Shown: positions 26,354 through 38,599, counted from the first letter of the stretch. The stretch is 64,000 bases of DNA from Stenotrophomonas rhizophila (GCF_000661955.1 NZ_CP007597.1:310001-374000), one strand, 5' to 3'. The notes: a model not told the origin generated them from the sequence alone. A program made the numbers and translations.

Positions 26354-26824
26354 ATGAAGGGCGACGCAAAAGTCATCGAATTCCTCAACAAGGTCCTCTA
26401 CAACGAGCTGACCGCGATCAACCAGTATTTTCTGCACGCCAAGATGCTGAAGAACTGGGGCCTGAAAGAACTGGCCGATCATGAGTACAAGGAATCGATC
26501 GAAGAGATGAAGCATGCCGACATGCTGTCCGATCGCATCCTGTTCCTTGAAGGGCTGCCCAACTTCCAGGCGCTGGGCAAGCTGCGCATCGGCGAGAATC
26601 CCACCGAGATCCTGCAGTGCGATCTGGCGCTGGAGCGCGATGGCGTGGTCACGCTGCGCGACGCGGTGTCCTACGCCGATTCAGTAGGCGACTACGTGAG
26701 CCGCCAGCTGTTCGTGAAGATCCTCGATTCGGAGGAAGAGCACATCGATTGGCTGGAAACCCAGCTCGACCTGATTGAACGCATCAGCGAGCCGAACTAC
26801 CTGCTGACCAAGCTGGACGACTGA
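26354..26824 (+). CDS. bfr: Bacterioferritin
   Basis: A 156-residue haem ferritin forming a 24-subunit iron-storage shell. Ferroxidase ligands are visible: Glu18, Glu51, His54, and the [10 protein letters not shown] segment with the second ExxH pair. Met52 is the haem ligand. AGGAGCAGG precedes the ATG at 26354. Bfd encoded upstream is its redox partner. Confidence 0.97.
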   Translation: MKGDAKVIEFLNKVLYNELTAINQYFLHAKMLKNWGLKELADHEYKESIEEMKHADMLSDRILFLEGLPNFQALGKLRIGENPTEILQCDLALERDGVVTLRDAVSYADSVGDYVSRQLFVKILDSEEEHIDWLETQLDLIERISEPNYLLTKLDD

Positions 26825-26825
26825 G

Positions 26826-29146
<2,321 letters not shown>

Positions 29147-29150
<4 letters not shown>

Positions 29151-31009
29151 AACACCGCGTTGTGGAAGTCGAAGTTCAGTTCACTGCCCGCCGACTGCAC
29201 CATGTTGCCCTGGATGAAGTCGACCCCGCCCATCCACATCGCGGCGGCCGCCTGTGGATCTTCAATCTGTTGACCGATGATCTGCAGGCCGGCGCGGTGT
29301 GCGTTGTCGATGGCCGCACGCAGTTCGTCGCGGGTGCGCTGGTTGGCGTGGCTGCTGGAGAAACGCGCGGCCATGCGTACGTAGGTCAGGGGCAACTGGG
29401 TGAGCAGGGCGTTGGCTTCGCCGCCCGGTTCGAACTGGCTCAGGCAGAACCGCACGCCGGCCGCGGCCATGCGCGAGCAGAACTGCTGCAGGGTGACGGT
29501 ATGGATCAGCGCGTCCGGCAGGCGGACGTCGATGACCAGCGCCTCGCCGGCGATCTGGCGGCGCGCCAGCGATTCCAGCAGCCAGTCGGCGAAGGCGTCG
29601 CGGGCCAGCGTGCGCAGCGACTGCGACACGAACAGGCTCAGCGGCTGGGTGGCATGGCGGTACAGATCGAGCAGGCCCAGCGTGTGGTCAAGCACCTGCT
29701 GGTCCAGGTCGGCGATCCGCCCGGCGGCTTCGGCAGCCGGAATCACCTGGCCGGCGGCGAGCACGGTGCCATCGGCCTGGCGCAGCCGCAGCAGCACCTG
29801 GTACTGGGCGGTATTACCGCCGGCGACGGCCACGATCGGCTGGTAGGCCAGTTCCAGCTGGCCTTCGAGCAGGGCCAGGTGTTCCTGCGCGGCGACATCT
29901 TCGCGGCGCACGTGCGCGGCCACACCGGCGCTGAGCAGGCGCGCCTGCAGGGTGGTGCGTTCCACCGCTTCCAGTGCGGTACCGGCGTCGCTGAAGCCCA
30001 GCGAGAGCTGCGCATGCCCGACCACGCCGCGCAGGTGCACCGACTCGTCGTCGCGGATCACGAAGGCGCGCCCGGACAACTGCTCACGCAGGTGCTGGGC
30101 CACGCCGTCCAGGCTTTCCTCGTCGATGCCGCGGGCCAGCACCAGGAAGCTGTTGTCGTTCAAGCGTGCCAACAGGTGCGGCTGCGCGCTGTCAGCCAGG
30201 CGCTGCGCGGCCTGCACCATCAGGCGCTCGAACGCGGCGTAGCCATAGCGTTCGCGCAGGCCCAAGGCACTGGCCACTTCGATGAAGAACAGGCCGCCAT
30301 GGTCGCGGTGGGCCAGCGAGGCGGCCAGCTGCTGCATCACATGGTGACGGGTGGGCAGGCCGGTCTCGGGGTTGTTCATGGCCGGCGCGCCATTGGCGCC
30401 GGGCTGGGTGGCGGCCTGCGCACGCGCACGGCGGATCCGGTTGGAGACCGCGGCAATGAGATGGCGCGGACGGATCGGCTTGCTCAGGAAATCGTCGGCG
30501 CCACTGTCGAGCACTTCGAACTGGCGCTCCGGGTCCGGATCACCACTGAGGAATACGATGGGCAGCAGCTGCTGGCCGGGTTGCTGGCGGATCAGCGCGG
30601 TCAGGCGCATGCCGTCCAGGCCGGGCAGGTGCAGGTCCATCAGGATCAGGTCGGGGCGGTTGTCCGCGATGGCCTGCTGCACGCCTTCGGCGTCGCTGTG
30701 CACGATGGCCTCCATCCCGGCGCCGTGCAGCACGCTCTGCGCGAACAGGGCCTGGGAGCGGTCGTCTTCGACAATCAGCACCCGGTAGGGCGCATCCAGG
30801 CCCAGCGGCGCGGGGTCGTCTTCGCGTGCCTGCGGTGCCTGCGGTAGCGGCGGTGGGGCCGCTGCGATGGCTGCGGTAAGCGGTACCACGTTGCTCGGCG
30901 CGGCAGCGACCGGCGCGGCGCTGCCGACCCACCGTTGCCAATGGTCGGCGGGCGGGGTCTCAGCGCGTGTGGCGCGGGCGGATGCAACAACGTTGTCGGT
31001 GACGGCCAT
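29147..31009 (-). CDS. REC-GGDEF-EAL protein with decayed catalytic motifs (FimX-like)
   Basis: A 620-residue response regulator. The REC domain spans about 75-195 (LIVEDD, phospho-Asp in LILMDLHLPG, Lys in FLSKPIR). A GGDEF-like domain has LNDNS in place of GGDEF. An EAL-like domain has QVLLRL in place of EALLRW and FIQGNMVQ near the end. Both enzymatic signatures are lost, so it is more likely a c-di-GMP receptor or scaffold. The layout and C-terminus resemble FimX of Xanthomonas, which controls type IV pili with PilZ and PilB. GGGAG precedes the ATG at 31009. Confidence 0.85.
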
Positions 31010-31054
31010 CAATACTCCCAGTCTGCGACGCAATTATGCCGTGCCTGGCTGTGC

Positions 31055-31684
31055 CTACGGTGGCAGCACGTCGCGATTCGGCAGCGCCCCGGGTCGCTCG
31101 GCGGCTTGCCCGAGCAACCAGCGCATGCCCTTCCACAATGTGCGCCACACCCACCACACCACCAGCGCGCCGATCAGGCTGCAGCCAACCACCAGGATCA
31201 GCGCCAGCCACGGGTGGGCCAGCGCCAATGCCAGCCCGCCCACCACCACGGTGTCTTCGGCAGCCGAGGCCACCCAGTTGCTGGCCGGTTCCGGTGAGGT
31301 GTTGAGCAGGGCGCGGGTACCGGACTTGAGCCCGTGGCTGGCCAGCGCCACCCCGGCCCCGGCGACCAGCGCGGTGCCGCTGAGTTCGCCGCCGGGTGAC
31401 AGGGTGGCGGCGGCCAGGAAGGCACCGGCCGGCACCCGGGCCAGGGTCTGGACCAGGTCCCAGACCGAATCCACCCCGGGAATCTTGTCGGCGAAGAACT
31501 CGGCCACCGCCAGCACCGCCGAGGTACCCAGCACCCAGTACGATTCGGTGGCCTGCAGGGCCGGCGGCAGGTCCACCCAGCCCAGCAGCCCGGCCAGGCC
31601 CACGCCGAACACGGTCAGGTAGACGCGGATGCCCGCCAGCCAGGCCAGCAGGATGCCGACGACGAACAGATGGGCTTCGGTCAT
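31055..31684 (-). CDS. DUF4126 family membrane protein
   Basis: A 209-residue polytopic protein with about six hydrophobic helices, matching the DUF4126 pattern: GIRVYLTVFGVGLAGLLGW, FFADKIPGVDSVWDLVQTL-type segment, and GTALVAGAGVALASHGLKSG. The C-terminal 35 residues are basic and probably cytoplasmic. Function is unknown. It is followed by the REC-GGDEF-EAL gene with a 45-bp gap, so a shared transcript is possible. Confidence 0.85.
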   Translation of the reverse strand: MTEAHLFVVGILLAWLAGIRVYLTVFGVGLAGLLGWVDLPPALQATESYWVLGTSAVLAVAEFFADKIPGVDSVWDLVQTLARVPAGAFLAAATLSPGGELSGTALVAGAGVALASHGLKSGTRALLNTSPEPASNWVASAAEDTVVVGGLALALAHPWLALILVVGCSLIGALVVWWVWRTLWKGMRWLLGQAAERPGALPNRDVLPP

Positions 31685-31867
31685 GACGCGCGCTCCGCCT
31701 GCAAAGTGTGCACAGGCCCACACTATCGGGGATGACGTCAATGAACGCCACCGCCGGCCACGCCCGCTGGCGCGTGAAATCGCCCGACCCTGATTTACAC
31801 TAGCCAGTCGCTCGTTCCGACAGGGGCCGTGCCGGTATCGCCAAGCGCGCTGCCGCGGACAACCGCC

Positions 31868-32620
31868 ATGAACTCTCCGACTCCATCGCGTATCCAGATC
31901 CGCCGGCCCGGCACGCCGCCCGTGCAGGATCGCCGCCGTCTGGCCATTCTGGCCGGGGTGTGGCTGGTCAGCGTCATCCTGGCCGTCCTGATCGGGCGCT
32001 GGACCGCCGGCCCCGGCGGGGATGCCGGCAAGCAGCTGGACGCGGCGCAGGCGCGCGCGGAAAGCCTGAACAAGCAGGTGGTCGAGCTGCAGCAGCGCCA
32101 GGCCACGCTGCAGGCGTCGGACCGCATCAGCCGGGCCGCCAACAATGAAGTGCAGACCTCGCTGGGCGAGCGCGACGAGGAAATCGCCGGTCTGCGCGCG
32201 GACGTGGCCTTCTACGAGCGTCTGGTGGGGGCGACCAGCCAGCGCAAGGGCCTGAACACCCATTCGGTCGAATTCAGCCCGGAAACCGGCGGCACCTGGC
32301 AGTACGCGGTGGTGCTGACCCAGAACCTCAATCGCGGTGCGATCAGCCAGGGCCAGATGCGGTTTACCGTGGAAGGCGTCAAAGGCGGCAAGCTGACCTC
32401 GGTCAGCTGGGACGAGCTGCACCAGCGCACCAAGGTGCCGGGCCAGGACTATTCCTTCCGGTATTTCCAGCAGCTCACCGGCAGCATCATCCTGCCGAAA
32501 GACTTCACCCCGCAACGTGTGCGGGTCACGCTGGGATCGGGCGCGGGGGGCGCCACCCAGGTTTTTGATTGGAAGCAGGCCGGCGCACCGGCAGCACCAT
32601 CGGCGAAAGAAGGGGAGTAA
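31868..32620 (+). CDS. Single-pass membrane protein of the DUF6776 type
   Basis: A 250-residue protein with one transmembrane helix (about 26-48, RLAILAGVWLVSVILAVLIG) and a coiled coil (60-120, KQLDAAQARAESLNKQVVEL). A C-terminal strand-rich domain contains YAVVLTQNLNRGAISQGQM. It resembles the DUF6776 family, found beside bactofilins in gammaproteobacteria. The bactofilin gene follows 4 bp after its stop, so the two probably form one unit working at the envelope. Confidence 0.75.
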   Translation: MNSPTPSRIQIRRPGTPPVQDRRRLAILAGVWLVSVILAVLIGRWTAGPGGDAGKQLDAAQARAESLNKQVVELQQRQATLQASDRISRAANNEVQTSLGERDEEIAGLRADVAFYERLVGATSQRKGLNTHSVEFSPETGGTWQYAVVLTQNLNRGAISQGQMRFTVEGVKGGKLTSVSWDELHQRTKVPGQDYSFRYFQQLTGSIILPKDFTPQRVRVTLGSGAGGATQVFDWKQAGAPAAPSAKEGE

Positions 32621-32624
32621 GCCC

Positions 32625-33086
32625 ATGTTTGGCAGCAACAAATCCAACCGCGACGGACATCTGGTCGTGGACGCGCTGATCGGCGCACAGGTGGTGATCC
32701 GCGGCGACGTGGAGTTCAGTGGGGGCCTGTATGTGGAAGGCACCATCCTGGGCAAGGTCATCGCCGCGGAGGGGGCAGCCAATGCCACCATCACCCTGGC
32801 CGAGCAGGGCAGCATCGAGGGCGAGATCCGCGCCCAGGTGGTGGTCATCAGTGGCCGCCTGGACGGCGACGTGCACGCCACCGAAAAGGTGGAGCTGACC
32901 CCGACCGCGCGGGTCTCCGGCAACATCCACTACCAGGTGGTGGAGATGAACGCCGGCGCGCAGCTGACCGGTCGCCTGATCCACGGCAGCGCGCAGATGG
33001 CCGCATTGCCGCCGCCGGCCGACGACACCGCCGGCAAGGGCAAGGACGGCGCAGCCCGCAAGAAGCTGGCCGAGGCCATGGCCTGA
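32625..33086 (+). CDS. Bactofilin (polymer-forming cytoskeletal protein)
   Basis: A 153-residue bactofilin with a right-handed beta-helix core (about 12-118) built of short hydrophobic repeats: VVDALIGAQVVIRGDVEFSG, GLYVEGTILGKVIA, EGEIRAQVVVISGRLDGDVHA. The tail is disordered and Lys-rich. Bactofilins self-assemble into filaments without nucleotide and position cell-wall or other factors. AAGGGGAG precedes the ATG. Confidence 0.92.
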   Translation: MFGSNKSNRDGHLVVDALIGAQVVIRGDVEFSGGLYVEGTILGKVIAAEGAANATITLAEQGSIEGEIRAQVVVISGRLDGDVHATEKVELTPTARVSGNIHYQVVEMNAGAQLTGRLIHGSAQMAALPPPADDTAGKGKDGAARKKLAEAMA

Positions 33087-33133
33087 ACGGCTGACAGCTT
33101 GAAAGCGTGCCCATGCGCCCCCATGCTGGGGAC

Positions 33134-33523
33134 ATGAGCACGCTTGTTTCCCTGCCCGGCGCACCTGTCGCCGCGCCGAACTACCAATCGCTGGACCGTC
33201 CCCTCAACTTCACCGAAGCCGCTGCGGCCAAAGTGAAGGAACTGATCCAGGACGAGGCCAGTACCAGCCTTGCCTTGCGCGTGTACATCCAGGGCGGCGG
33301 CTGCTCCGGCTTCCAGTACGGCTTCGAGTTCGATGAGAACCGCGCCGAGGATGATCTGGCGGTGGACACCAACGGTGTCACCCTGCTGGTGGATCCGCTG
33401 AGCCTGCAGTACCTGATGGGCGCCGAGGTGGACTACACCGAAAGCCTGACCGGCGCGCAGTTCGTGATCCGCAATCCGAACGCCAAAACCACCTGCGGCT
33501 GCGGCAGCAGTTTCAGTATGTGA
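33134..33523 (+). CDS. erpA: Iron-sulfur cluster insertion protein ErpA
   Basis: A 129-residue A-type carrier. The three Fe-S ligands are Cys57 (GGGCSGF) and Cys121/Cys123 (TTCGCGSSF). ErpA delivers clusters to apoproteins such as IspG/IspH. The start at 33134 gives a 20-residue N-terminal extension over E. coli ErpA, as in other xanthomonads. Confidence 0.95.
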   Translation: MSTLVSLPGAPVAAPNYQSLDRPLNFTEAAAAKVKELIQDEASTSLALRVYIQGGGCSGFQYGFEFDENRAEDDLAVDTNGVTLLVDPLSLQYLMGAEVDYTESLTGAQFVIRNPNAKTTCGCGSSFSM

Positions 33524-33596
33524 TCTGCGTGGCGCTGCCGACCACACCGGTCGGCTGGCGCTTGCCACTGTGATCGAATGTGGGCAGGCTTGCCGC

Positions 33597-34502
33597 ATGT
33601 CGACATTTTCTACGCCGCTGTCCGGCTTTGCTTTCACCACCGATCCCCTTGAACGTGCCGATCCACTGCGCCAGGACGCCGACGCGCTGGCGCGGCTGTG
33701 GCCCGATGCGCACGTGCTGGTGCTCGACACCGACGGTCGCGCGCTGGCCGGCGACGATGGCCAGCCGCTTGCGCTGACCGGCGCGCAGGTCGGGGGCGGG
33801 CCGGGAACGGCGATCTTCCTTGGGCTGCGTGGTGAGCGCGCCTGGTTCTCGCTGGAAGCAGCGACCGTGGATGTCACCGCCCCGCAGCGGGCGGATCTGC
33901 GCGAGTCGGCCACCACGTGGTCGGCCGCCGATGCCAGCGCGTTCTGCTATGCGCGCGGGATGTCGTACTGGCAATCGCGCACGCGCTTCTGCGGGGTGTG
34001 CGGCGGCGGCATCACCTTCGCGCGCGGCGGCTTTGTCGGGCGCTGCGCGCAATGCGGTACCGAGCACTACCCGCGGGTGGACCCGGCGGTGATCGTGGCG
34101 GTGGAAAACAACGGGCGGCTGCTGCTCGGGCGGCAGGCCAACTGGGCACCGCGCCGCTATTCGGTGCTGGCCGGGTTCGTCGAGCCGGGCGAGTCGCTGG
34201 AGCAGACCGTGGTGCGTGAAGTGTTCGAAGAGAGCAAGGTGCGCGTTCGCCACTGCCAGTACCTGGGCACCCAGCCCTGGCCGTTCCCGGGCGCGTTGAT
34301 GCTGGGCTTTGCGGCCACGGCCGAAGACGACGTGCCTACGGTGGACGGCGAGCTGGAAGATGCACGCTGGTTCACGGCCGAGGAAGTGGGCGCGGCGCTG
34401 GCCCGGGATGTCGAAGACGACGGCGAGGGCATCCGCCTGTCGCCGCCGATTTCGATTTCGCGCAGCCTGATCGAGCACTGGTACCGCCAGCAGGTGGGCT
34501 GA
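33597..34502 (+). CDS. nudC: NAD(+) diphosphatase / RNA decapping enzyme NudC
   Basis: A 301-residue Nudix hydrolase. A zinc ribbon (CGVC...CAQC, about 139-160) lies between the N-terminal domain and the Nudix box GFVEPGESLEQTVVREVFEE (about 193-212). The NudC-specific motif appears as TQPWPFPGALM. It cleaves NAD(H) and removes NAD caps from RNA. It lies 73 bp after erpA. Confidence 0.95.
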   Translation: MSTFSTPLSGFAFTTDPLERADPLRQDADALARLWPDAHVLVLDTDGRALAGDDGQPLALTGAQVGGGPGTAIFLGLRGERAWFSLEAATVDVTAPQRADLRESATTWSAADASAFCYARGMSYWQSRTRFCGVCGGGITFARGGFVGRCAQCGTEHYPRVDPAVIVAVENNGRLLLGRQANWAPRRYSVLAGFVEPGESLEQTVVREVFEESKVRVRHCQYLGTQPWPFPGALMLGFAATAEDDVPTVDGELEDARWFTAEEVGAALARDVEDDGEGIRLSPPISISRSLIEHWYRQQVG

Positions 34503-34616
34503 GCCACGGCCTGCGTTGCCGCTGGCTGAACACGCAGCGGCGTACATTACCCTCGGCCCGGGGAATTGCCGGGTCGCAAGGCATAGTAGCGGCCACGATC
34601 CGCGCCGGAGGCATAC

Positions 34617-35510
34617 ATGTTCACCACCCTGGTTGCCGTGCTGGTCGCCCTGGCCCTGGGCCATGTCGCACCGGCTGCGGCCGTGGCCCTTCGCGGTTTC
34701 GGGTTCTACCGGCGCTGGCTGCAATGGCTGGATGCGCATGCGGCCGAAAACGGGTTCTGGCGCAGCCGCCAGGGCTGGGTGCTGGCGGTGCTGCCGTGGG
34801 TGCTGGGGGTGCTGTTGCTGCAGTGGGCGTTGCACGGCCGCGTGTTCGGCCTGCCGTCACTGCTGCTGGGCGTGGCCACGCTGGTGATCTGCTGGGGCCC
34901 GCGCGACCTGGACCGTGACGTGGAAGCGGTGATCGACGCCGATGACGCAAACACCCGGCACGCGGCGATCGCCCAGCTGCAATCGGCCGGGGGCAGCCTG
35001 CACGAGGACGTATCGTCGCTGGTCGAGGCCACGGTGCTCAACGGCCTGCGGCGCTGGTTCGCGGTGCTGTTCTGGTTCCTGCTGCTGGGCCCGGTGGGCG
35101 CCGTGGCGTACCGGCTGCTGGCCTTGCTGGCGGTTGGGCCGATGCGTTCGCTGGCCCCGCTCGACGCCGTGGTCGGTGCACGGGTGGTGCTGGGCTGGCT
35201 GGAATGGCCGGTGGCCCAGCTGATGTCGCTGTCGATGGCCCTGGTGGGCAACTTCGACACGGCCTACAAAGCCTGGCGACAGGCGCACGGCAACCAGTGG
35301 GCGACCTCGACGGTGTTTTTGGGCGCGGTGGCGCGGGCCAGCGTGAGCGCCGAACTGCGCGAAGAAGCACACGACTACAGCGATGCCGGGATGGTGCCGG
35401 TGTGGCGTCGCCTGCCGGAGCTGCGCGATGCGATGAGCCTGGTGTGGCGGATGCTGTTGCTGTGGATGGCCGCGCTGGCCCTGCTGGTCATTGCCGGCTG
35501 GGTAACCTGA
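34617..35510 (+). CDS. ampE: AmpE-like integral membrane protein
   Basis: A 297-residue protein with four hydrophobic segments. The N-terminal pattern (MFTTLVAVLVALALGHV...FYRRWLQWL) and the central WFAVLFWFLLLGPVGAVAYRL are as in AmpE, the membrane regulator linked to beta-lactamase induction beside AmpD. ampD is not in the window. Conservation outside the membrane parts is modest, so the label is family level. Confidence 0.8.
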   Translation: MFTTLVAVLVALALGHVAPAAAVALRGFGFYRRWLQWLDAHAAENGFWRSRQGWVLAVLPWVLGVLLLQWALHGRVFGLPSLLLGVATLVICWGPRDLDRDVEAVIDADDANTRHAAIAQLQSAGGSLHEDVSSLVEATVLNGLRRWFAVLFWFLLLGPVGAVAYRLLALLAVGPMRSLAPLDAVVGARVVLGWLEWPVAQLMSLSMALVGNFDTAYKAWRQAHGNQWATSTVFLGAVARASVSAELREEAHDYSDAGMVPVWRRLPELRDAMSLVWRMLLLWMAALALLVIAGWVT

Positions 35511-35514
35511 CCCG

Positions 35515-35570
35515 GTAGTGCCGGGTTCCACCCGGCATCCGTATCCCGTAATGCCGGGTTCTACCCGGCA
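35515..35570 (+). repeat. Two short GTAG/GTAA palindromes
   Basis: GTAGTGCCGGGTTCCACCCG then GCA (35515-35537) and GTAATGCCGGGTTCTACCCG then GCA (35548-35570) are 33 bp apart. The second has GTAA instead of GTAG. They are SMAG-like hairpins between the converging ampE and DUF2752 genes. Confidence 0.75.
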
Positions 35571-35579
35571 CCTGCCACG

Positions 35580-36011
35580 CTAACCCGGCGCAAGCCAGGC
35601 GAATGGCATCCATGGCAGGTTGCGAAGCACCGCATACCCCACCAGCAACACCAGCCAGAACATCGGGCTGGCCAGCACGCGCATCAGGGGTTCAAGTACG
35701 CGCGGGCGCACCCCGGCACCGTGCAGCAGCATGAGCAGCAGGAAGGGCAGCGAAATCACCAGCAGCGGATTCATCGCGATGGCGCCCTGCCAATCGAAAT
35801 GGACCAGCGAGTAAAGGCAGCGCGTGCTGCCGCAGCCGGGGCAGTACAGGCCGGTCAGTGCGTACAGCGGGCAACCCGGCAGCGGGCTGTTGGCGCCATA
35901 GGGGCTGACGTTGCGCAACACCACGATGGCGCCTGCGCCCAGGCCGGCAACCAGTGCCGTGGGCGCCCAGCGGGCAAGCGTGGTTCGGGAGGGCAGGGCC
36001 ATGACGCGCAA
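35580..36011 (-). CDS. DUF2752 membrane protein
   Basis: A 143-residue protein with three hydrophobic helices and the DUF2752 signature YCPGCGSTRC (about 56-65), which probably binds a metal or forms a Cys cluster at the membrane face. Function is unknown. The start could be 36011 or, nine bases in, 36002. It follows the CD225 gene on the same strand by 55 bp; this pairing of DUF2752 and CD225/DUF4190 genes is common in bacteria. Confidence 0.85.
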   Translation of the reverse strand: MRVMALPSRTTLARWAPTALVAGLGAGAIVVLRNVSPYGANSPLPGCPLYALTGLYCPGCGSTRCLYSLVHFDWQGAIAMNPLLVISLPFLLLMLLHGAGVRPRVLEPLMRVLASPMFWLVLLVGYAVLRNLPWMPFAWLAPG

Positions 36012-36066
36012 ACGGCCCGGCCGGTGAACCCATGCAGGTTCCCCGGCCAGGCCGTCCCGGTGCTGA

Positions 36067-36345
36067 TCAGTAGCCGCTGTTGCTCAGCGCGCCCAGGCCG
36101 CCCATCGCCATCACCAGCACGACGTACAGCACGGCGACGATGACGCCGGCAATGGCCGACCACATGGCCCACTTCTTCGCCTTGTCCGACGAGTCACGCG
36201 CGCCGGCAAGGTCACCTGCGGCAATCTTGCCGTTGACCTGGGCAGCGTAGACGATCGACACGATACCGCCCGGCAGGCAGCAGAACAGGGTGGCCAGGAT
36301 GGCCCAGACCAGGTGGTTCGGGATTTGTGCGGCAGTGGTGTTCAT
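36067..36345 (-). CDS. CD225/dispanin family membrane protein
   Basis: A 92-residue protein with two hydrophobic helices separated by a polar loop. It has the dispanin pattern NHLVWAILATLFCCLPGGIVSIVYA (in parts: LFCCLPGGIVSIVYA) and QVNGKIAAGDLAGARDSSDKAKKW, given here as AGDLAGARDSSDKAK. It is related in fold to animal IFITM proteins; the bacterial function is unknown. The start at 36345 has AGCTTTTCAG upstream rather than a strong Shine-Dalgarno site. Confidence 0.85.
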   Translation of the reverse strand: MNTTAAQIPNHLVWAILATLFCCLPGGIVSIVYAAQVNGKIAAGDLAGARDSSDKAKKWAMWSAIAGVIVAVLYVVLVMAMGGLGALSNSGY

Positions 36346-36559
36346 CTGAAAAGCTCCATTTTCTTGGGTGGATTTGACGGGCGTGGAACGGGGTACAACG
36401 CACGCACACACAGTGGCAACGTCATCGATCGGTGCAACAAACGGTACGCATGATATTCGGCCGCCGCCGCGCTGGCCTGCGCGGATCGGACGTCCCCCGG
36501 CGCTAATTTACCCGATGGACGCCCGGATGTATGCGTTTACATCCAGACGGCACTAGGCC

Positions 36560-38449
36560 TCAGCCATTTTCTCCGCGTAGCTGCCGTACCTGCTGCTCCA
36601 GGATGTCGGCACTGGCACCCTGGCCGGCAAGCGCCGGCGCGGCGGCCACCTCGACATGCGCGCGGAACCGGCGTGGCACGCGCATGCGGCCCAGCCGGGT
36701 GTCGCGCCGGCTCCACATGCTGGCCCACATGCCGCGCAGTGCCATCGGCACCACCGGCACCGGGCGGCGCTCGAGGATCTTCTCCACGCCGGACTTGAAC
36801 GCGCCCATCTCGCCATCGCGGGTGAGCGCGCCTTCGGGGAAGATGCAGACCAGCTCGCCGTCGGCCAGGGCTTTGTCCACTTCATCGAAGGCGGCCTGCA
36901 TCAGCGCGGGGTCCTCGCGCGCGCCGGCAATGGGGATTGCCTTGGCGGTGCGGAAGATCCAGCGCATCACCGGGATGTTGAAGATCTTGTAGTACATGAC
37001 AAAGCGCACCGGGCGCGGAATCGTCGCCGACAGGATCAACGCGTCCATGTAGCTGACGTGGTTGCACACGATCAGCGCAGCGCCTTCGTCGGGCACATTG
37101 GCTTCGATCCCGTGCAGGCGCAGCCGGTACAGGCCGCGCACCATCACCCAGCTGAGGAAGCGCATCAGGAATTCGGGGACGATGGTGAAGATGTAGATCG
37201 ACACCACGGCATTGGCGATGGCCAGCGCCAGGAACAGCTGCGGGATGGTCCAGTGCAGGAACTTCTGCGTGGCCAGCGCGATCATCGCCGCACCCACGAT
37301 GAAGCCCGAGTTCTGGATGTTGAGCGCGGCGAACACGCGCGACATCTCCGACTTCGGCGTGCGGCTCTGGATCAGTGCGAACAGGGGCACCACGAAGAAG
37401 CCGGTGAACAGGCCGATGCCGATCAGGTCGATGATGATGCGGATGCTGCCGGGCTGGGCAACGAAGGCACCCACGCTCAGGCCGGCCGCGGTGGCCGTGC
37501 CGGCCCGGGCGAAGTACAGGTCCAGCATGAAGGCGGTCATGCCGAACGCGCCCAGCGGCACCAGGCCGATTTCCACCGTGCGCCCGGACAGTTTTTCGCA
37601 GAGCAGCGAGCCTACGCCGGTGCCGACCGAGAACAGCGCCAGCGCGAAGATGTACAGGGTGGGCTCGCCGCCCAGGTTGACCACCGCGTAGGTGGGCAGC
37701 TGCGAGGTGAGCATGGTGCCCACGAACCAGAACCAGGACACGCCCAGGATGGCGTTGCGCACCGCCTTCTGCTTCTTGGCCAGGCGCAGCACGGCCAGCG
37801 ATTCGGGGATCGGGTTCCAGTTGATCTTCAGGTCCGGCGCGCCCGCATCCACTTTGGGGATCATGCGCGCGGTGATGTTGCCGAAGATGGCCAGCGCGAT
37901 CACCGCGGTGGCCGCCACCACCGGGCCGAAGCTGCCGGCCAGGGTGAAGATGATGCCGCCGCTGATCATGCCGGTCAGGATCGACATCGAGGTGCCCATC
38001 TCGACCAGCCCGTTGCCGCCGGTGAGTTCTTCCGGGCGCAGCACCGAGGGCAGCACCGAATACTTCACCGGGCCGAACAGGGTGGACTGCAGGCCGGTGC
38101 AGAACAGGGCCACCAGCAGCACCGGCATGCTCTGGGTGAGGAAGCCCACCGCGGCCAGCGACATGATCGCGATCTCCATGGTGGTGGTGATCACGATCAG
38201 CCGCGATTTTTCCAGTTTTTCGGCGATCTGCCCGGCCAGTGCCGAGAACAGGAAGTAGGGCAGGATGAAGATGGCCGGCGCCAGCGTGGTGTACAGCGAC
38301 TGCTCTTCCTGGCTGACGCCGAGGTAGAACAGCAGGCCGATGATGGCCTGCCGGTACACGTTGTCGTTGAACGCACCCAGCGACTGGACGACGAAGAACG
38401 GCAGGAAGCGACGCTGCTTGAGCAGGGCAAACTGGCTGTGGCCGGACAT
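36560..38449 (-). CDS. MFS transporter fused to a PlsC-type acyltransferase
   Basis: A 629-residue fusion. Residues 1 to about 415 form a 12-helix MFS domain of the lysophospholipid transporter (LplT) type, with FLPFFVVQSLGAFNDNVYRQ at the start. About 430-625 form a 1-acylglycerophosphate acyltransferase domain with NHVSYMD (catalytic NHxxxxD) and FPEGALTRDG (substrate-binding FPEG). In E. coli LplT and Aas recycle lysophospholipids. Here the transport and acylation parts are joined, while the acyl-ACP synthetase part of Aas is missing. AAGGAG precedes the ATG. Confidence 0.92.
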   Translation of the reverse strand: MSGHSQFALLKQRRFLPFFVVQSLGAFNDNVYRQAIIGLLFYLGVSQEEQSLYTTLAPAIFILPYFLFSALAGQIAEKLEKSRLIVITTTMEIAIMSLAAVGFLTQSMPVLLVALFCTGLQSTLFGPVKYSVLPSVLRPEELTGGNGLVEMGTSMSILTGMISGGIIFTLAGSFGPVVAATAVIALAIFGNITARMIPKVDAGAPDLKINWNPIPESLAVLRLAKKQKAVRNAILGVSWFWFVGTMLTSQLPTYAVVNLGGEPTLYIFALALFSVGTGVGSLLCEKLSGRTVEIGLVPLGAFGMTAFMLDLYFARAGTATAAGLSVGAFVAQPGSIRIIIDLIGIGLFTGFFVVPLFALIQSRTPKSEMSRVFAALNIQNSGFIVGAAMIALATQKFLHWTIPQLFLALAIANAVVSIYIFTIVPEFLMRFLSWVMVRGLYRLRLHGIEANVPDEGAALIVCNHVSYMDALILSATIPRPVRFVMYYKIFNIPVMRWIFRTAKAIPIAGAREDPALMQAAFDEVDKALADGELVCIFPEGALTRDGEMGAFKSGVEKILERRPVPVVPMALRGMWASMWSRRDTRLGRMRVPRRFRAHVEVAAAPALAGQGASADILEQQVRQLRGENG

Positions 38450-38519
38450 GGAAACTCCTTGCGAACCGGCGCAGCCTAGCATGCAGCCGGGGCGGCCCCC
38501 GGCGTTGCGCCGATCTACG

Positions 38520-38599
38520 GCTGCCGGGCAGAGCCCGGCGCTACGGGGACGGTCGTATGGCGTTGGAGGAGCCGTCGTAGAGCGGGGCTCTGCCCCGCT
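38520..38599. repeat. Two opposed SMAG-like palindromes
   Basis: CTGCCGGGCAGAGCCCGGCG then CTAC (38520-38543, minus orientation) and GTAGAGCGGGGCTCTGCCCC then GCT (38577-38599, plus orientation). The stems share the GGGCxGAGCCC theme but the bases differ, with compensating changes. They lie between two minus-strand genes. Confidence 0.75.
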
